A stretch of DNA of 64,000 bases from Mucilaginibacter terrae (GCF_031951985.1 NZ_JAVLVU010000001.1:3658001-3722000); one strand, 5' to 3'; positions 8,633-18,307 are shown, counted from the first letter of the stretch. A program made the numbers and translations. The notes: generated by a model not told the origin, from the letters alone.

Positions 8633-9769
8633 ATGAAAATAGGCATTGTATGCTATCCTACCTTTGGCGGTAGCGGTGTAGTGGCCACCGAACTGGGTAA
8701 GGCCCTGGCCGACCGCGGTCATCAGGTTCACTTTGTTACTTATAACCAGCCCGTACGGCTCGATTTTTTCTCCGAAAACTTATTTTACCATGAGGTTGCC
8801 GTAAGCAAGTACCCGCTTTTTGAGTACCCGCCTTATGAGTTGGCCCTGGCCAGCCGTTTGGTTGATGTGGTGCGCTTTGAAAAACTCGACGTGCTGCATG
8901 TGCATTATGCTATTCCGCATGCATCGGCCGCTTATATGGCTAAGCAAATACTGGCCACCTACGGCATCAACATACCATTTATTACCACGCTGCACGGTAC
9001 CGATATAACCCTTGTGGGAAATGACCGTACTTACAAACCCGTGGTAACTTTTTCTATTAACCAAAGCGATGGCGTAACCTCGGTGTCTGAACATTTGAAA
9101 CAAGACACCTACAAGTTCTTCGACATTGAAAAAGACATTAAGGTAATTACCAACTTTATTGATCTGAAACGCTTTAACCATACCCCTAAAGAACACTTCA
9201 AAAAAGCTATTGCCCCCGAGGGCGAAAAGATACTGGTACACACCTCCAACTTTAGGCGGGTAAAGCGCACTGCAGATGTGATCAGCATTTTTGCCAAGGT
9301 AAATGCGGTAATACCCTCCAAGCTTTTAATGGTAGGCGATGGGCAAGACCGCCCCGAGTGCGAACAAATGGCGCGCGATTTAGGCGTAAGCCATAACGTA
9401 CGCTTTTTGGGTAAGCAGGATGCCGTAGAAGAAATTATGTCGGTATCTGATCTGTTCCTGATGCCATCACAATCTGAAAGCTTTGGTTTGGCAGCATTAG
9501 AAGCCATGGCATGCCATGTGCCGGTTATTAGTACCAATGCCGGTGGTTTGCCCGAACTTAACGTGGAAGGCTATACCGGCTTTTTACGCGATGTAGGTGA
9601 TGTGGACGGTATGGCCGAGCGCGCGATCTATATTTTAGAAGACGAAGCCCGGTTACAACAGTTTAAAGAAAATGCCCTTACCCACGCCCGTAAGTTCGAT
9701 TTGGCTAATATTTTACCCGAATACGAAAACTTTTACATGCAGGTAATTGAAAACAGTAAACGTGTTTAA
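8633..9769 (+). CDS. bshA: N-acetyl-alpha-D-glucosaminyl L-malate synthase (bacillithiol synthesis, GT4)
   Basis: BshA joins GlcNAc from UDP-GlcNAc to L-malate, the first step to the thiol bacillithiol. The ATG at 8633 gives MKIGIVCYPTFGGSGVVATE, the exact family opening; a frame from 8579 adds 18 unrelated residues. HVHYAIPHA, TTLHGTDITLVG, VSEHLKQDT and the C-terminal MPSQSESFGLAALEAMACHVP are diagnostic of BshA within GT4. The length of 378 residues is normal. BshB and BshC are not in the window. The gene stands alone. Confidence 0.93.
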   Translation: MKIGIVCYPTFGGSGVVATELGKALADRGHQVHFVTYNQPVRLDFFSENLFYHEVAVSKYPLFEYPPYELALASRLVDVVRFEKLDVLHVHYAIPHASAAYMAKQILATYGINIPFITTLHGTDITLVGNDRTYKPVVTFSINQSDGVTSVSEHLKQDTYKFFDIEKDIKVITNFIDLKRFNHTPKEHFKKAIAPEGEKILVHTSNFRRVKRTADVISIFAKVNAVIPSKLLMVGDGQDRPECEQMARDLGVSHNVRFLGKQDAVEEIMSVSDLFLMPSQSESFGLAALEAMACHVPVISTNAGGLPELNVEGYTGFLRDVGDVDGMAERAIYILEDEARLQQFKENALTHARKFDLANILPEYENFYMQVIENSKRV

Positions 9770-9875
9770 TTAAACCGTTCGTCAACATAACGGTCTGAGT
9801 TAATAATAAAGCGCAAAACCTGTACAAACAAGCGTGCCGGTTTTGTGTATTATTATACATTCAATAAACACTACA

Positions 9876-10358
9876 ATGAAAAGAATATTTCAAATCGTTT
9901 TAACTGCCGTTGTTATAGGGCTAACCTTTGCGGCTTGTTCTACACAAAATGCAGCCACCGGCGTTCAAAACGTTGGTCGTGGTAAATTTACCGGCACCTG
10001 GACCGTAAGCCGGGTAAGCTATGAAGGATTGGTTGAAAACGCCGTATCGAGCGCGTTCGACGAGGCCAAACCATCGGCCTTTGTAGGCAGTACCTGGAAA
10101 CTGACCAACAGCGGTAATGGCATGTACACGCTGAGCAGTGGTGTATCGCAAACCATTTTCTGGTCGGTAAACAATACCGGCGCTAACGGACAAATGTTCC
10201 AGTTCAAAAAAATATTTGAGGGCGACAAAGCCAAAAACGTGCAACAAGGCTACCAGTTACTGGTAAGCAGCAACGATGGCAGCAAAATGGTGCTTAAAAC
10301 CCCGGTTGCCATTGGCAACAGCACCGGCTATGTGGTGTATAGCTTCAGCAAGCAATAA
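9876..10358 (+). CDS. Small lipoprotein with a lipocalin-like look
   Basis: The 160-residue protein has a lipoprotein signal peptide with lipobox LTFAAC and the lipidated cysteine at residue 21. The mature part begins polar and then shows alternating beta strands with a GTWTVSRVSYEG opening and a FVGSTWKLTNSGNGMYTL segment. This resembles lipocalin-like proteins of Bacteroidota (a fold-level guess). The start at 9876 is chosen because it gives a proper signal peptide; a frame from 9834 adds 14 residues. A strong terminator follows. Confidence 0.7.
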   Translation: MKRIFQIVLTAVVIGLTFAACSTQNAATGVQNVGRGKFTGTWTVSRVSYEGLVENAVSSAFDEAKPSAFVGSTWKLTNSGNGMYTLSSGVSQTIFWSVNNTGANGQMFQFKKIFEGDKAKNVQQGYQLLVSSNDGSKMVLKTPVAIGNSTGYVVYSFSKQ

Positions 10359-10386
10359 GATAGTTTTTTTTCTTTTAATAAGGGAG

Positions 10387-10415
10387 CGCCGGTTAGTAAT
10401 AGCCGGCGTTTTTTT
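10387..10415 (+). terminator. Rho-independent terminator of the lipoprotein gene
   Basis: Arms CGCCGG (10387-10392) and CCGGCG (10403-10408) are followed directly by seven T. It lies 29 bases past the stop. Confidence 0.88.
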
Positions 10416-10434
10416 GTGTGACATTTATTTTTGT

Positions 10435-10544
10435 GTCATTGCGAGGAGCGGAAAGGAAAAGAGCATTGGGGCGACGTGGCAATCTCAGCCAGGCAGGTAT
10501 ACAACCTTGCATGTGGAGATTGCCACGCTATCGCTCGCAATGGC
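10435..10544 (+). repeat. Dispersed palindromic repeat, CATTGCGAG family, copy 1
   Basis: The unit begins GTCATTGCGAG and ends CTCGCAATGGC, an outer inverted repeat. A second, inner inverted pair (CGTGGCAATCTC and GAGATTGCCACG) lies inside it. The same design recurs at 12801-12906, 39780-39884, 42252-42342 and 62647-62754. It lies between two convergent genes. Confidence 0.8.
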
Positions 10545-10561
10545 ACTGAAGGTTAGACACC

Positions 10562-12691
10562 TTACGGCATCCTCTTCAAACCTTCCCATTTCACCCTCCA
10601 CTTCCCATCCTTAGGAAACCCCGGATTCATACCCTTACTACCATCCCAACCTGCACACATCATAGCTACTGCGGCTAACAAGCCACCGTTGCCGGGCAGG
10701 TACAGGCGCAGGCGATCGTCCTGATAGTTGTGTCCATTAATAAGGTATACGTTAGTATGGATGTTCATAAACAAGGCATCAACCGCCTTATCGGGTTTAC
10801 CCAAACGGCCGGCTGTCATAGCTACCATCGGGAAATCCCAGCCCCAGGTGTCTTGCCAGTCCCAGGTGTTCCAAACCAGGTCAAATGTTTTATTCATTAC
10901 GCCCATGTCGAGGCGTTTGTTGTAAGGTACCATACCTAAGGCACCCATTACCGATGGATGGTCGGTTTTGTACTTAAGATTGGTGTACGAGTCGGGAGCG
11001 CTTTCGGTAGCCAGGTAAACGCCATCAGCCTGTGGCAGGGCCGATAGTTTTTGCATCACCTCAGCATACTTTTTATTAGGCTGCATACCCAGGCGTTTGC
11101 GCCATTGCTGGGCTGTTTGGAGTGCCCAGTACCAATATTGAAGCTCGTAGGTTGGGTTAAATGTATCTTCGGCATTGTACCGTTCCTGTGCCGGTATAAC
11201 GCCTTTACCTAAAATATAGCGGTTTTTATCCTTTTCATAATAAGGGAACGATGCCATGAAATCGGCCGTGGCCATTACGTTCTTTTTATAAGCGGCAAGC
11301 GTTTTGGCATTGGGGTGAGCACGGTAAGCCAGCTCGGCAAAGTAAATAAAGTGTGGCTGCTGCCAAATTAGTAGCGCACCTACCGATGATGGACTTTCGT
11401 TACCATCGGGGTCGGTCATTTTTTGCCAGCGGGCACCTTCGTAGCCCTGGCGTTGGGCAATTTTTACCGCATTATCATAAACATGGTCGTACCATTTCAT
11501 GCCTTTTTCCAGTAGTTGCTCACGTCCCCAAAGGGCAAAGTGTATGCCGTGCCACCAGTGCATTTCAAGGTGGGGCTTGCCATACCAGCTGTTGTAAGTG
11601 AGACCAGTCTCTTGCGGAGGTTGCGAGCCTGCACATTGTATTTTAGTAAGGTATTGCGAGAGGATAACGCGACGCTCCAGTTCTTTGGCGCGTTTATCGG
11701 TACTGCCGCTAAAATCAATCGCACCACCGCTCATCCAAAACGCTTTCCAGTTTTGTATGCTGTTGGCATCAACCGCTGTAAAGGCGGCCAAGGTTGCTTG
11801 CTGGGTTTTGCTAAACAAACAGCTGAACTGTAAACTGCTGCCTCCTTTGGCTGATAACACAAAATCATGAGCTGCCGTGTTTGTAACGATAGCTGCACCG
11901 GTCCAGGCCAGTTCAGCATAGTAGGCATTGGTATCTAACTGGTGTTTAATAACTGCCATTTGCGCACCATTTTTAACTAACGATGAAGTATGCTTACTTG
12001 CATTTTTATAATTGGTAGCTACATCTGCCCATTCATTAGTAGGGAACGGGAAGCGCAAACGCACTTTTAACCGGCCTTGTTTCATCAGGTCCGATTGTAT
12101 ATTGAACGCCAGCAGATCCTGCTGCTGGTGCGAAACCGTGATTACTTTAACCGGCACACCATCAAACGTAAACGAACTGGTAATTTCTCCCGTCCATAAA
12201 TTGAGGGTTTGAGTTATGTTTTTAATATCCGAAGGTTTGGCTTCACTACCATCCTTTTTGGTAAGCAATAGACCCAGGTTACCTAACTGCAAACGGTGCA
12301 CATTTTGCCTGAACCAATCCGATGCCAACTTGCCACGCTCAGGCGTTTTTAGCTGTACCATGTAGCTCACCTTACGGCCATTAAGCATGTAATCCCTTAA
12401 CGACTCCTCGGGTTTTAAATTCATGGTGTCTTTAAAACTGTGCCAGCCCCATTCTGATTGTGTGCCCAGCGGCACGCCTTTTTCGTATTTTTGCGGAAAG
12501 GTTTGCATGCCCGTAGCATCAACCGTGTAAGCAAATTTGCCATTGCCTACGGATAGCGACGACAATGAATCGATAGCCTTCACCACCACATTATGGCGTT
12601 TAACCAGCTGCTCGCGGTTAATACGCTGCGCATAGCCAGTTGAAGCCGCCACGCAACCCAGCGTAAATAAAATAATTTTAAGGTTCTTCAT
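10562..12691 (-). CDS. Exported protein resembling six-hairpin glycosidases (GH65/GH95-like)
   Basis: The 709-residue protein has a signal peptide (about 1-21, ending TGYAQ). The mature start, SLSSLSVGNGKFAYTVDATG, resembles the beta-sandwich opening of GH65 and GH95 enzymes (typically a SLGNG motif). The C-terminal half is rich in Trp and Tyr (WHGIHFALWGREQLLEKG, YELQYWYWALQTAQQW, NTWDWQDTWGWDFPM), as in (alpha/alpha)6 barrels. Possible acid residues are in AERYNAEDTFNPTYE. The family assignment is by look only and the substrate is unknown. It follows the larger DUF4450-like gene on the same strand after a 268-base gap containing a repeat, so it may or may not share its transcript. Confidence 0.6.
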   Translation of the reverse strand: MKNLKIILFTLGCVAASTGYAQRINREQLVKRHNVVVKAIDSLSSLSVGNGKFAYTVDATGMQTFPQKYEKGVPLGTQSEWGWHSFKDTMNLKPEESLRDYMLNGRKVSYMVQLKTPERGKLASDWFRQNVHRLQLGNLGLLLTKKDGSEAKPSDIKNITQTLNLWTGEITSSFTFDGVPVKVITVSHQQQDLLAFNIQSDLMKQGRLKVRLRFPFPTNEWADVATNYKNASKHTSSLVKNGAQMAVIKHQLDTNAYYAELAWTGAAIVTNTAAHDFVLSAKGGSSLQFSCLFSKTQQATLAAFTAVDANSIQNWKAFWMSGGAIDFSGSTDKRAKELERRVILSQYLTKIQCAGSQPPQETGLTYNSWYGKPHLEMHWWHGIHFALWGREQLLEKGMKWYDHVYDNAVKIAQRQGYEGARWQKMTDPDGNESPSSVGALLIWQQPHFIYFAELAYRAHPNAKTLAAYKKNVMATADFMASFPYYEKDKNRYILGKGVIPAQERYNAEDTFNPTYELQYWYWALQTAQQWRKRLGMQPNKKYAEVMQKLSALPQADGVYLATESAPDSYTNLKYKTDHPSVMGALGMVPYNKRLDMGVMNKTFDLVWNTWDWQDTWGWDFPMVAMTAGRLGKPDKAVDALFMNIHTNVYLINGHNYQDDRLRLYLPGNGGLLAAVAMMCAGWDGSKGMNPGFPKDGKWRVKWEGLKRMP

Positions 12692-12959
12692 ATTGGTTTT
12701 ATTCTTGTGCTGCTCTTAAAAAGGGCAGTGTGTTTTGTTTTTCTGTTTACTGTCATGCTGAACTTGTTTCAGCATCCCACAGGCACCTCCTCCCCCTCAC
12801 GTCATTGCGAGACAGCGGTGGATTGTGAAAGGGGCGTCGAAGCAATCTCTGCACTTGCTCGTCCTGCGCAGAGGTTGCTTCGTACCTCGCAATTACGAGA
12901 GGGTATTACCTCGCCAAACTATCTATCACGCCGTTGTCTGTGTCCTCACAAACAACAAC
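12692..12959. other. Intergenic region with repeats, no gene
   Basis: Besides the CATTGCGAG repeat it holds a short TCATGCTGAA/TTCAGCAT inverted repeat near 12753-12777. No ORF here looks genuine. Confidence 0.6.
12801..12906 (+). repeat. Dispersed palindromic repeat, CATTGCGAG family, copy 2
   Basis: GTCATTGCGAG at the left and CTCGCAATTAC at the right enclose the inner pair CGAAGCAATCTCTGC and GCAGAGGTTGCTTCG. The inner arms carry matching changes compared with copy 1. Confidence 0.8.
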
Positions 12960-15900
12960 CTACCTCACCAAACTAACCCCCATCAACCCAATCACCACAT
13001 CGTTTGTAATGGTCTTTAACTCTAAACTCTTCAACTTCTTCGATGGGTCGAGCCACATATCCAGCACCGTGGCTGCACCACCGTCAATGCCCTTATTGCT
13101 GAAACCTTTTATGGTTGTAAAATCTTTAAAATCTAACGTAGCGGTGCCGGTTTTAAGGTAAACACGTAACGGTTTGGCAGCGCCGGGGTTAAAGGCAAAG
13201 CCATCGTTATCGTAATCCTGCTCAATAGGCCACCAGTTTTCGGGATTCCTTAATTCGAGTAACTGTTTACTGCCATCTTCATAAGTAATAGTCACCGTGC
13301 CGTTTACCAAACGGGTTTGCATAGGGTTGGTTGAACCGGCCATGAGCAAATAAGCATGCGATGCCGAACCGTTTAAAGGCACGTTCATACTACGAGGGTA
13401 ATTATCCCATTGCGAGGTAAAGGCAATGTTTTTACCCGCGCTGCCCGGTGTTGCAAAGTTGATATGTTGTTGTAATTCGAGCAGGTTTTTATTGCCTGCT
13501 GCCTTGCGTAAACCACTATCATCAATATGTGCAGTAGTTAGCGGGTAGCACCAGTTGCCAATACCCTGCGTAGGCAGTTGCAGCGTTACACTTTTCGGCC
13601 GTGGCGAAAGGTATTGATTGGTGTAAATATGCGTAACCTCGTCGTTAAAGCGTGCCGACAGGTCAACCGGCTGCATAGCCTGACCGGTGTTCACCCGCCA
13701 GTTGATGATAGCTGTATCAATCACTTTACCTCCGTATTGCAGGCGTATATGATTACTGCCTGGCATTAAATGCTGTGCAGATACGGTTATTGGGGCCGAT
13801 GTGCCTTTGGCGTCAACTTGTACGGTTTGCGTATAGGTCGATTTTAGTTCGGGATTAACCTGAACCTGAACAGCGCCCTCAGCCGCGTGGTTTATTACGG
13901 CAAACTTAATTTGATCAGCAGCTTGTTCTACATCAAATTTAAGCTCAACAGGCGAAGCGTGAACCAACACGTTAAGCGGTTGCCACCAGATTAAGGCACC
14001 TTGTTTAAGCTGAACAAACGCGGTGTGATTGCCGGTAATGGGCTTCAGCGTATAATTAAGCTGATTGGCTTTAAACGAGTGTGAGGCGAAAATACCTTGC
14101 GGGTCGTTTACCTTTAAAACACTGGCTTTGCCAAAAGATTGGTTGTAAGCCTGTCCCGCTATCCCTTCGGTTTCGGGTGTTGCTGCAATGATGGCTTCGG
14201 TACCCCAAACCAATTTAATTACGTATTGCTTTTGTGTTCCGGCGGCAATTTGGATAACCGGGTTACCCACTGCCGATGTTTGGCATGTCCATTTAACGGG
14301 TTTACCGTTTACTGTAACCTGTTTAACTTGTGCTGCTCGTGCGTTCAGTTCAAAATTTAAAGAGACGGTTTTTGGTAATGATGAACTGATGGTATAACTA
14401 TCGGAATTACCGGTTCGCTTAAAATCAAAGCTCATATCGGGCACCTTAAGCGATGCATAAGCCCACCCGGCCGGTAAGCCGGGTTTAATGATAAGGCGGC
14501 TGTTGAGCATGTCGGGTTTTACGCCAAACAGGCCTTCAACCAGCGTGCGGGCGGTTATACCAATGGGGTCGCCAAAATCGCGATACAACTCGCCGCGTAT
14601 GGCATCGTAGAAAGATAATTGCTGAAAATTACCCGGACTTGCGCCCAAATACATACTTTCGAGCAAAGTGCTTTTCCAAAGTTTATAGGCTTCTTCGGCA
14701 CGGCCGCCCTGCCAGTAGGCCAAGGTGGTGTGCATGTTTTCGGCCATAGCCACATTATTGAGCGACCACGTGTAAGGCAGCCAATTGGTGGTAGACAGGA
14801 GGTAGTTATTTCCGGTTAAGCCTTTAGCCACAACAGGGATGTGCGGAATTTCGGTATCCACATATCTTAAGCTTTGGTAGGCCTGCATGGCATCGGGTAT
14901 ACCCTCGTCAATGGCATGGTAAATAGTCCACAACCCCGGCGAGGTATGCAGCAGTTTGTTTCCCAGCAAATCTTTAAATTCGGCATACGTGCCTTTGCCC
15001 GGCATCCATAGGTTTTTGGCAATAGCGGTTTTTATTTTTTCTGCCTCTTGCTTGTAGGGCGTGGCATCGTCGCCCGCTATTTGCGCCAGCTGGGCGGCAA
15101 CAAAGTTAGCACGGTAATTATAGGCTGATGAATGCGTTACGCCACCGCCGCTGTATTGGAGGGCATCGCTGGCCCAAATGCAGCAGTAGGCATCGTAAAG
15201 GCCATCGCCATCGTGGTCGTAATTACGTTTTTCCCAAACGAGGTGACGTTTAATGGTAGGCCAGAGTTTTTTAACACTCGCTATGTCGCCCGTCCAGTAA
15301 AAGTGGGTGAGCATCTGATCAACAAAAACCAGGTTCATGTCATAATGGTGCGGCCGAATATCTCCGCCCGGATTACGTGCAATATATCCGCTGCTGAACA
15401 TAGAATTACCCAGTTTTTCCTGCTGACGTGCCAGGTGCAGGGCGGTATCGGCAATCACAGGGCCGCTTTCGGGGTTAATAATTTGCGATAGGGCATAGCT
15501 ACTGAAATGCTGCCATGCCCTATCATGCCATCCCAGCGGATCGGCCACGTAAGCACCGCGCCAGGCCGGTAAACGCATGCGCCAGGCCACTGCACCGTGC
15601 ATGTATGAGGGCGCTTCCCATATGGCATCGGCAGCTACGGCAAGCGCTCCGCCCAAAGTATTAATGTATGGATCGGGCGTATTAAGCTGTACGCGCGAGG
15701 TTAGTTTTATACGTGCGGCTTCGGCCTTATTGGCTTCGGCAGCAAGTTGGGAATAGGATTTATCTAAACTTCCCCTGCCTATCATCCAGTATAAAGGCTT
15801 GGCCGTATCTTTAATTAAGCCGCATACCAATGGCTTGCCGGTGGAGGTTGAGTTATACAATTCCAAAGGTGCGCTTTGTTTATCGGCATCCGCTTGCTTT

Positions 15901-16664
15901 ACAGCTACCGATGCAGGGTATACGCCTGTAATGCTGTTTTTAGAAACTTCGGCTTTGTTCTCCTTGATCGGGCTTTGTTCGTTTTCATACCGCGAAGCCT
16001 CAGTGGTTGCCTTTGCGGTAAAATCAAGCACAAAGGTTCCTGTTTTAAGCTGATAGCGGTTGTTAACGCAATATTCGGGTTTGAGATAAAAGGACGATTC
16101 CGGGTCGGCACCTATGTCGCCATCGCGCGAGAATTTTTTGCCCGTAGCACCGCCGTATGCCCATAAAAGCTGCACATCACCTGCGTTTTTCATCTCGGCT
16201 TTTAATATCAGGGTTTCGCTATTGGCCCCGGCCAGCACCTGTAAGTTGATGGTGCCTGCGCCCAGCATAGGGTCGGTGATGGTATATAGCATGGAACCCG
16301 GACGATACCTTGCTTCAATGTGTTGGGCATTGATGAGCCACTTGCTTTCGGTGCCTTTAATGAGGCCAAGTTTGAGATTGCCCCCCATGCCGGGCAGGTA
16401 CAGGGCAAATTCAGGTAAATCCCCGGCCTCTATCCTAAACGCCGTGTTGGTTCCGTAAATGGCGCGGTTAAAGCGGCGGGTTCCGTTTTTAATCACAAAG
16501 TCTTGTCCGCTGGGTTGGTAACGTATGGTACGCTCTATGTTATGCCAGGGTTTTGCAGGAGTTTGCGCTTTAGTTTGCTGCGCCAAACAGCATAAACTGA
16601 TAGGCGCGAGCCATAACGCCAGCGATTTGGGTAGCAATTTATTAAATATCACAGATAGAAACAT
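12960..16664 (-). CDS. Large exported DUF4450-like protein with a six-hairpin glycosidase-like core
   Basis: The 1234-residue protein has an N-terminal signal segment ending QTKAQ (about residue 34). The first 300 residues are beta-rich (ERTIRYQPSGQDFVIKNGTRRFNRAIYGTN), which I associate with DUF4450 proteins of plant-polysaccharide loci. Residues about 345-760 look like an (alpha/alpha)6 barrel (APSYMHGAVAWRMRLPAWRG, LGWHDRAWQHFSSYA, HHYDMNLVFVDQMLTHFYW, RNYDHDGDGLYDAYCCIWAS). The last 400 residues are beta domains. Such proteins are probably glycosidases acting on plant cell wall glycans, but I cannot name a reaction. The downstream gene is also a six-hairpin candidate, which supports a carbohydrate role. 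Confidence 0.65.
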   Translation of the reverse strand: MFLSVIFNKLLPKSLALWLAPISLCCLAQQTKAQTPAKPWHNIERTIRYQPSGQDFVIKNGTRRFNRAIYGTNTAFRIEAGDLPEFALYLPGMGGNLKLGLIKGTESKWLINAQHIEARYRPGSMLYTITDPMLGAGTINLQVLAGANSETLILKAEMKNAGDVQLLWAYGGATGKKFSRDGDIGADPESSFYLKPEYCVNNRYQLKTGTFVLDFTAKATTEASRYENEQSPIKENKAEVSKNSITGVYPASVAVKQADADKQSAPLELYNSTSTGKPLVCGLIKDTAKPLYWMIGRGSLDKSYSQLAAEANKAEAARIKLTSRVQLNTPDPYINTLGGALAVAADAIWEAPSYMHGAVAWRMRLPAWRGAYVADPLGWHDRAWQHFSSYALSQIINPESGPVIADTALHLARQQEKLGNSMFSSGYIARNPGGDIRPHHYDMNLVFVDQMLTHFYWTGDIASVKKLWPTIKRHLVWEKRNYDHDGDGLYDAYCCIWASDALQYSGGGVTHSSAYNYRANFVAAQLAQIAGDDATPYKQEAEKIKTAIAKNLWMPGKGTYAEFKDLLGNKLLHTSPGLWTIYHAIDEGIPDAMQAYQSLRYVDTEIPHIPVVAKGLTGNNYLLSTTNWLPYTWSLNNVAMAENMHTTLAYWQGGRAEEAYKLWKSTLLESMYLGASPGNFQQLSFYDAIRGELYRDFGDPIGITARTLVEGLFGVKPDMLNSRLIIKPGLPAGWAYASLKVPDMSFDFKRTGNSDSYTISSSLPKTVSLNFELNARAAQVKQVTVNGKPVKWTCQTSAVGNPVIQIAAGTQKQYVIKLVWGTEAIIAATPETEGIAGQAYNQSFGKASVLKVNDPQGIFASHSFKANQLNYTLKPITGNHTAFVQLKQGALIWWQPLNVLVHASPVELKFDVEQAADQIKFAVINHAAEGAVQVQVNPELKSTYTQTVQVDAKGTSAPITVSAQHLMPGSNHIRLQYGGKVIDTAIINWRVNTGQAMQPVDLSARFNDEVTHIYTNQYLSPRPKSVTLQLPTQGIGNWCYPLTTAHIDDSGLRKAAGNKNLLELQQHINFATPGSAGKNIAFTSQWDNYPRSMNVPLNGSASHAYLLMAGSTNPMQTRLVNGTVTITYEDGSKQLLELRNPENWWPIEQDYDNDGFAFNPGAAKPLRVYLKTGTATLDFKDFTTIKGFSNKGIDGGAATVLDMWLDPSKKLKSLELKTITNDVVIGLMGVSLVR

Positions 16665-16811
16665 GTATAGTTATTACGTTTTTAAGTAATGACTACGCTG
16701 CTTAATTGGTTTGCGCTAAGGTGGCTAAACTGAGGGTTAAATCAAAATTAATTGTGGAGGAGCAGGATAGATAAGGATGGAGGATGTGCAAAGTTGGTTA
16801 GGCATGGCGTC

Positions 16812-17258
16812 TACCGCTCATTGCCGCGGGGGCTATTTCTTTTGTCATAGCCACAAAAGAAACAAAAAGGCCTATTCATCGCAATCCCTCCCCACGCACG
16901 GGCAGCTCCCGGCCGGGTGCGCTGAATGCCCTGCGCTCCTTTTAGCTTCAATCAATTCTGTAAATTCTTTAATTCTGACCAATTCCAGTTCAGACAATTT
17001 CTCTGCCGTCGTCTCCCAGCTTCGGGGCGAAAGCGGGGCAGCACATGATGGCCTGTGCGGTAGGAAAGGGCCTTTTAGATTTTGCTGAAGGGGTGGCTTT
17101 TAGGGAACGAAGTTGGGCAAAAGATAAAAAGCCCGTGGTGCTGTCCTGTTTTGCAGCGTGGGGACTGTGCGACAAACGAAGCATTGTGGAGGTGACTTGA
17201 TTTTTTGCTACCTTTTGTATCAAGACAAAAGTAGTAGCCCTCACGGCAATGAGCGGTA
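16812..17258. mobile_element. MITE-like element with long imperfect terminal inverted repeats
   Basis: The left end TACCGCTCATTGCCG is mirrored by CGGCAATGAGCGGTA at the right. The match continues inward imperfectly through GGGCTA and CTTTTGTC on both sides, about 35 bases in all. The 447-base unit has no transposase and no credible gene. It fills most of a 766-base gap between the DUF4450-like gene and galU. No obvious target-site duplication was found by eye. It could be a non-autonomous transposable element or another dispersed structured repeat. Confidence 0.65.
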
Positions 17259-17333
17259 TAAAAGCGATAAACTAACCGATAATATAGGCATTTACCACGC
17301 ATTTCTTCGCCAGAAAACTCGGTAATTACTCCG

Positions 17334-17364
17334 AACAAGATTTCTCTCTATCGTTCGAAATGAC
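17334..17364 (+). repeat. Half unit of the CATTTCGAA repeat family
   Basis: AAGATTTCTC, then TATCGTTCGAAATGACA, matches the right half of the repeats at 49932-50012 and 46897-47257. The left half is missing. Confidence 0.5.
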
Positions 17365-17380
17365 AGCGGGGGATAAATGC

Positions 17381-17410
17381 AAAAAAGGCCGCTATTGTTA
17401 TAGCGGCCTT
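17381..17410 (-). terminator. Rho-independent terminator of the glucuronokinase-galU operon
   Basis: Perfect 11-base arms AAGGCCGCTAT (17385-17395) and ATAGCGGCCTT (17400-17410) are followed on the minus strand by six T. It lies 20 bases past the galU stop. Confidence 0.92.
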
Positions 17411-17430
17411 CCTTATATTAATCAGTAATA

Positions 17431-18306
17431 TTAAAACTGGTCTTTATGTGATTCTACGATCTCTTTCAGGAAGTTGTAAAACGGTTTGGCAAACTCCTTA
17501 CGGCGCAGGGCAAACTCCACGTTAGTTTTCAGGAAATCGAGTTTGTTACCAATGTCGTAACGTTTACCTTCGATGGTGTGGGCATACATGCTTTCACTTT
17601 TCAGCAGGTTTACCATGGCATCGGTTAATTGTACCTCGTTGTTTTTTCCCGGAGGAGTTTTTTCAAGCGCGGTGTAAATTTCGGGCGTTAATACATACCT
17701 GCCGGCAATGGCCAGGTTTGATGGGGCACTTTCGGTTGATGGTTTCTCGATCAATTGGTCAAGGCTCATCAGTGTGTCAGACAGCATGCTGCCGCCTACA
17801 ATACCATAACGTGATACCTTATCGTGCGGAACAGTTTCTACCGCAATAACAGTACTTTGGTATTGCTCGTAAATGTCAATTAATTGCTGGGTAACGGGTA
17901 TTACCGAGTTGATAATGGTATCGCCCAGTAAAACGGCAAATGGCTCATTACCGGTGTGGTGACGGGCATAGTAAATGGCATCGCCCAGTCCGCTAATTTC
18001 TTTTTGGCGGATGAAGTGTATATTGGCCATGTCTGAAAGGTGCATGATCTCGTCATACATCTTGTCTTCTTTTTCCAGCAGGCGCTCTTCTAACTCAGGG
18101 TGGCGGTCAAAATGGTCTTCGATAGAACGTTTGCCCTTGCCCGAAATAATCAAAATATCTTCGATACCCGAGTCTACAGCTTCCTGAACAACGTATTGGA
18201 TGGTTGGGGTATCAATTATAGGAAGCATTTCTTTTGGAGATGCCTTGGTAGCGGGTAAAAATCGGGTACCTAAACCTGCCGCTGGTATTACTGCTTTTTT
18301 TACCAT
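17431..18306 (-). CDS. galU: UTP--glucose-1-phosphate uridylyltransferase
   Basis: GalU makes UDP-glucose from glucose-1-phosphate and UTP in the cytoplasm. The 291-residue protein starts MVKKAVIPAAGLGTRFLPAT with the nucleotidyltransferase signature AGLGTRFLPATKASPKEML. VLLGDTII, GRYVLTPEIY and KNNEVQLTDAM are further GalU blocks. It begins 1 base after the stop of the sugar kinase gene, so the two are made together. With that partner its true substrate may include glucuronic acid 1-phosphate; this is an inference from context, since GalU-type enzymes are usually specific for glucose-1-phosphate. Confidence 0.93.
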   Translation of the reverse strand: MVKKAVIPAAGLGTRFLPATKASPKEMLPIIDTPTIQYVVQEAVDSGIEDILIISGKGKRSIEDHFDRHPELEERLLEKEDKMYDEIMHLSDMANIHFIRQKEISGLGDAIYYARHHTGNEPFAVLLGDTIINSVIPVTQQLIDIYEQYQSTVIAVETVPHDKVSRYGIVGGSMLSDTLMSLDQLIEKPSTESAPSNLAIAGRYVLTPEIYTALEKTPPGKNNEVQLTDAMVNLLKSESMYAHTIEGKRYDIGNKLDFLKTNVEFALRRKEFAKPFYNFLKEIVESHKDQF

Positions 18307-18307
18307 T

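Noticed and set aside
9814..9845. Terminator after bshA
   Set aside because: CAAAACC and GGTTTTG arms exist, but the loop is 18 bases and no T run follows. It also reaches into the leader of the next gene.
16777..17338. Open frames of 84 to 103 codons on both strands inside the inverted-repeat element
   Set aside because: They overlap one another, lack a coherent protein look, and are explained by the repeat sequence. Similar frames are often annotated as hypothetical proteins in repeats.
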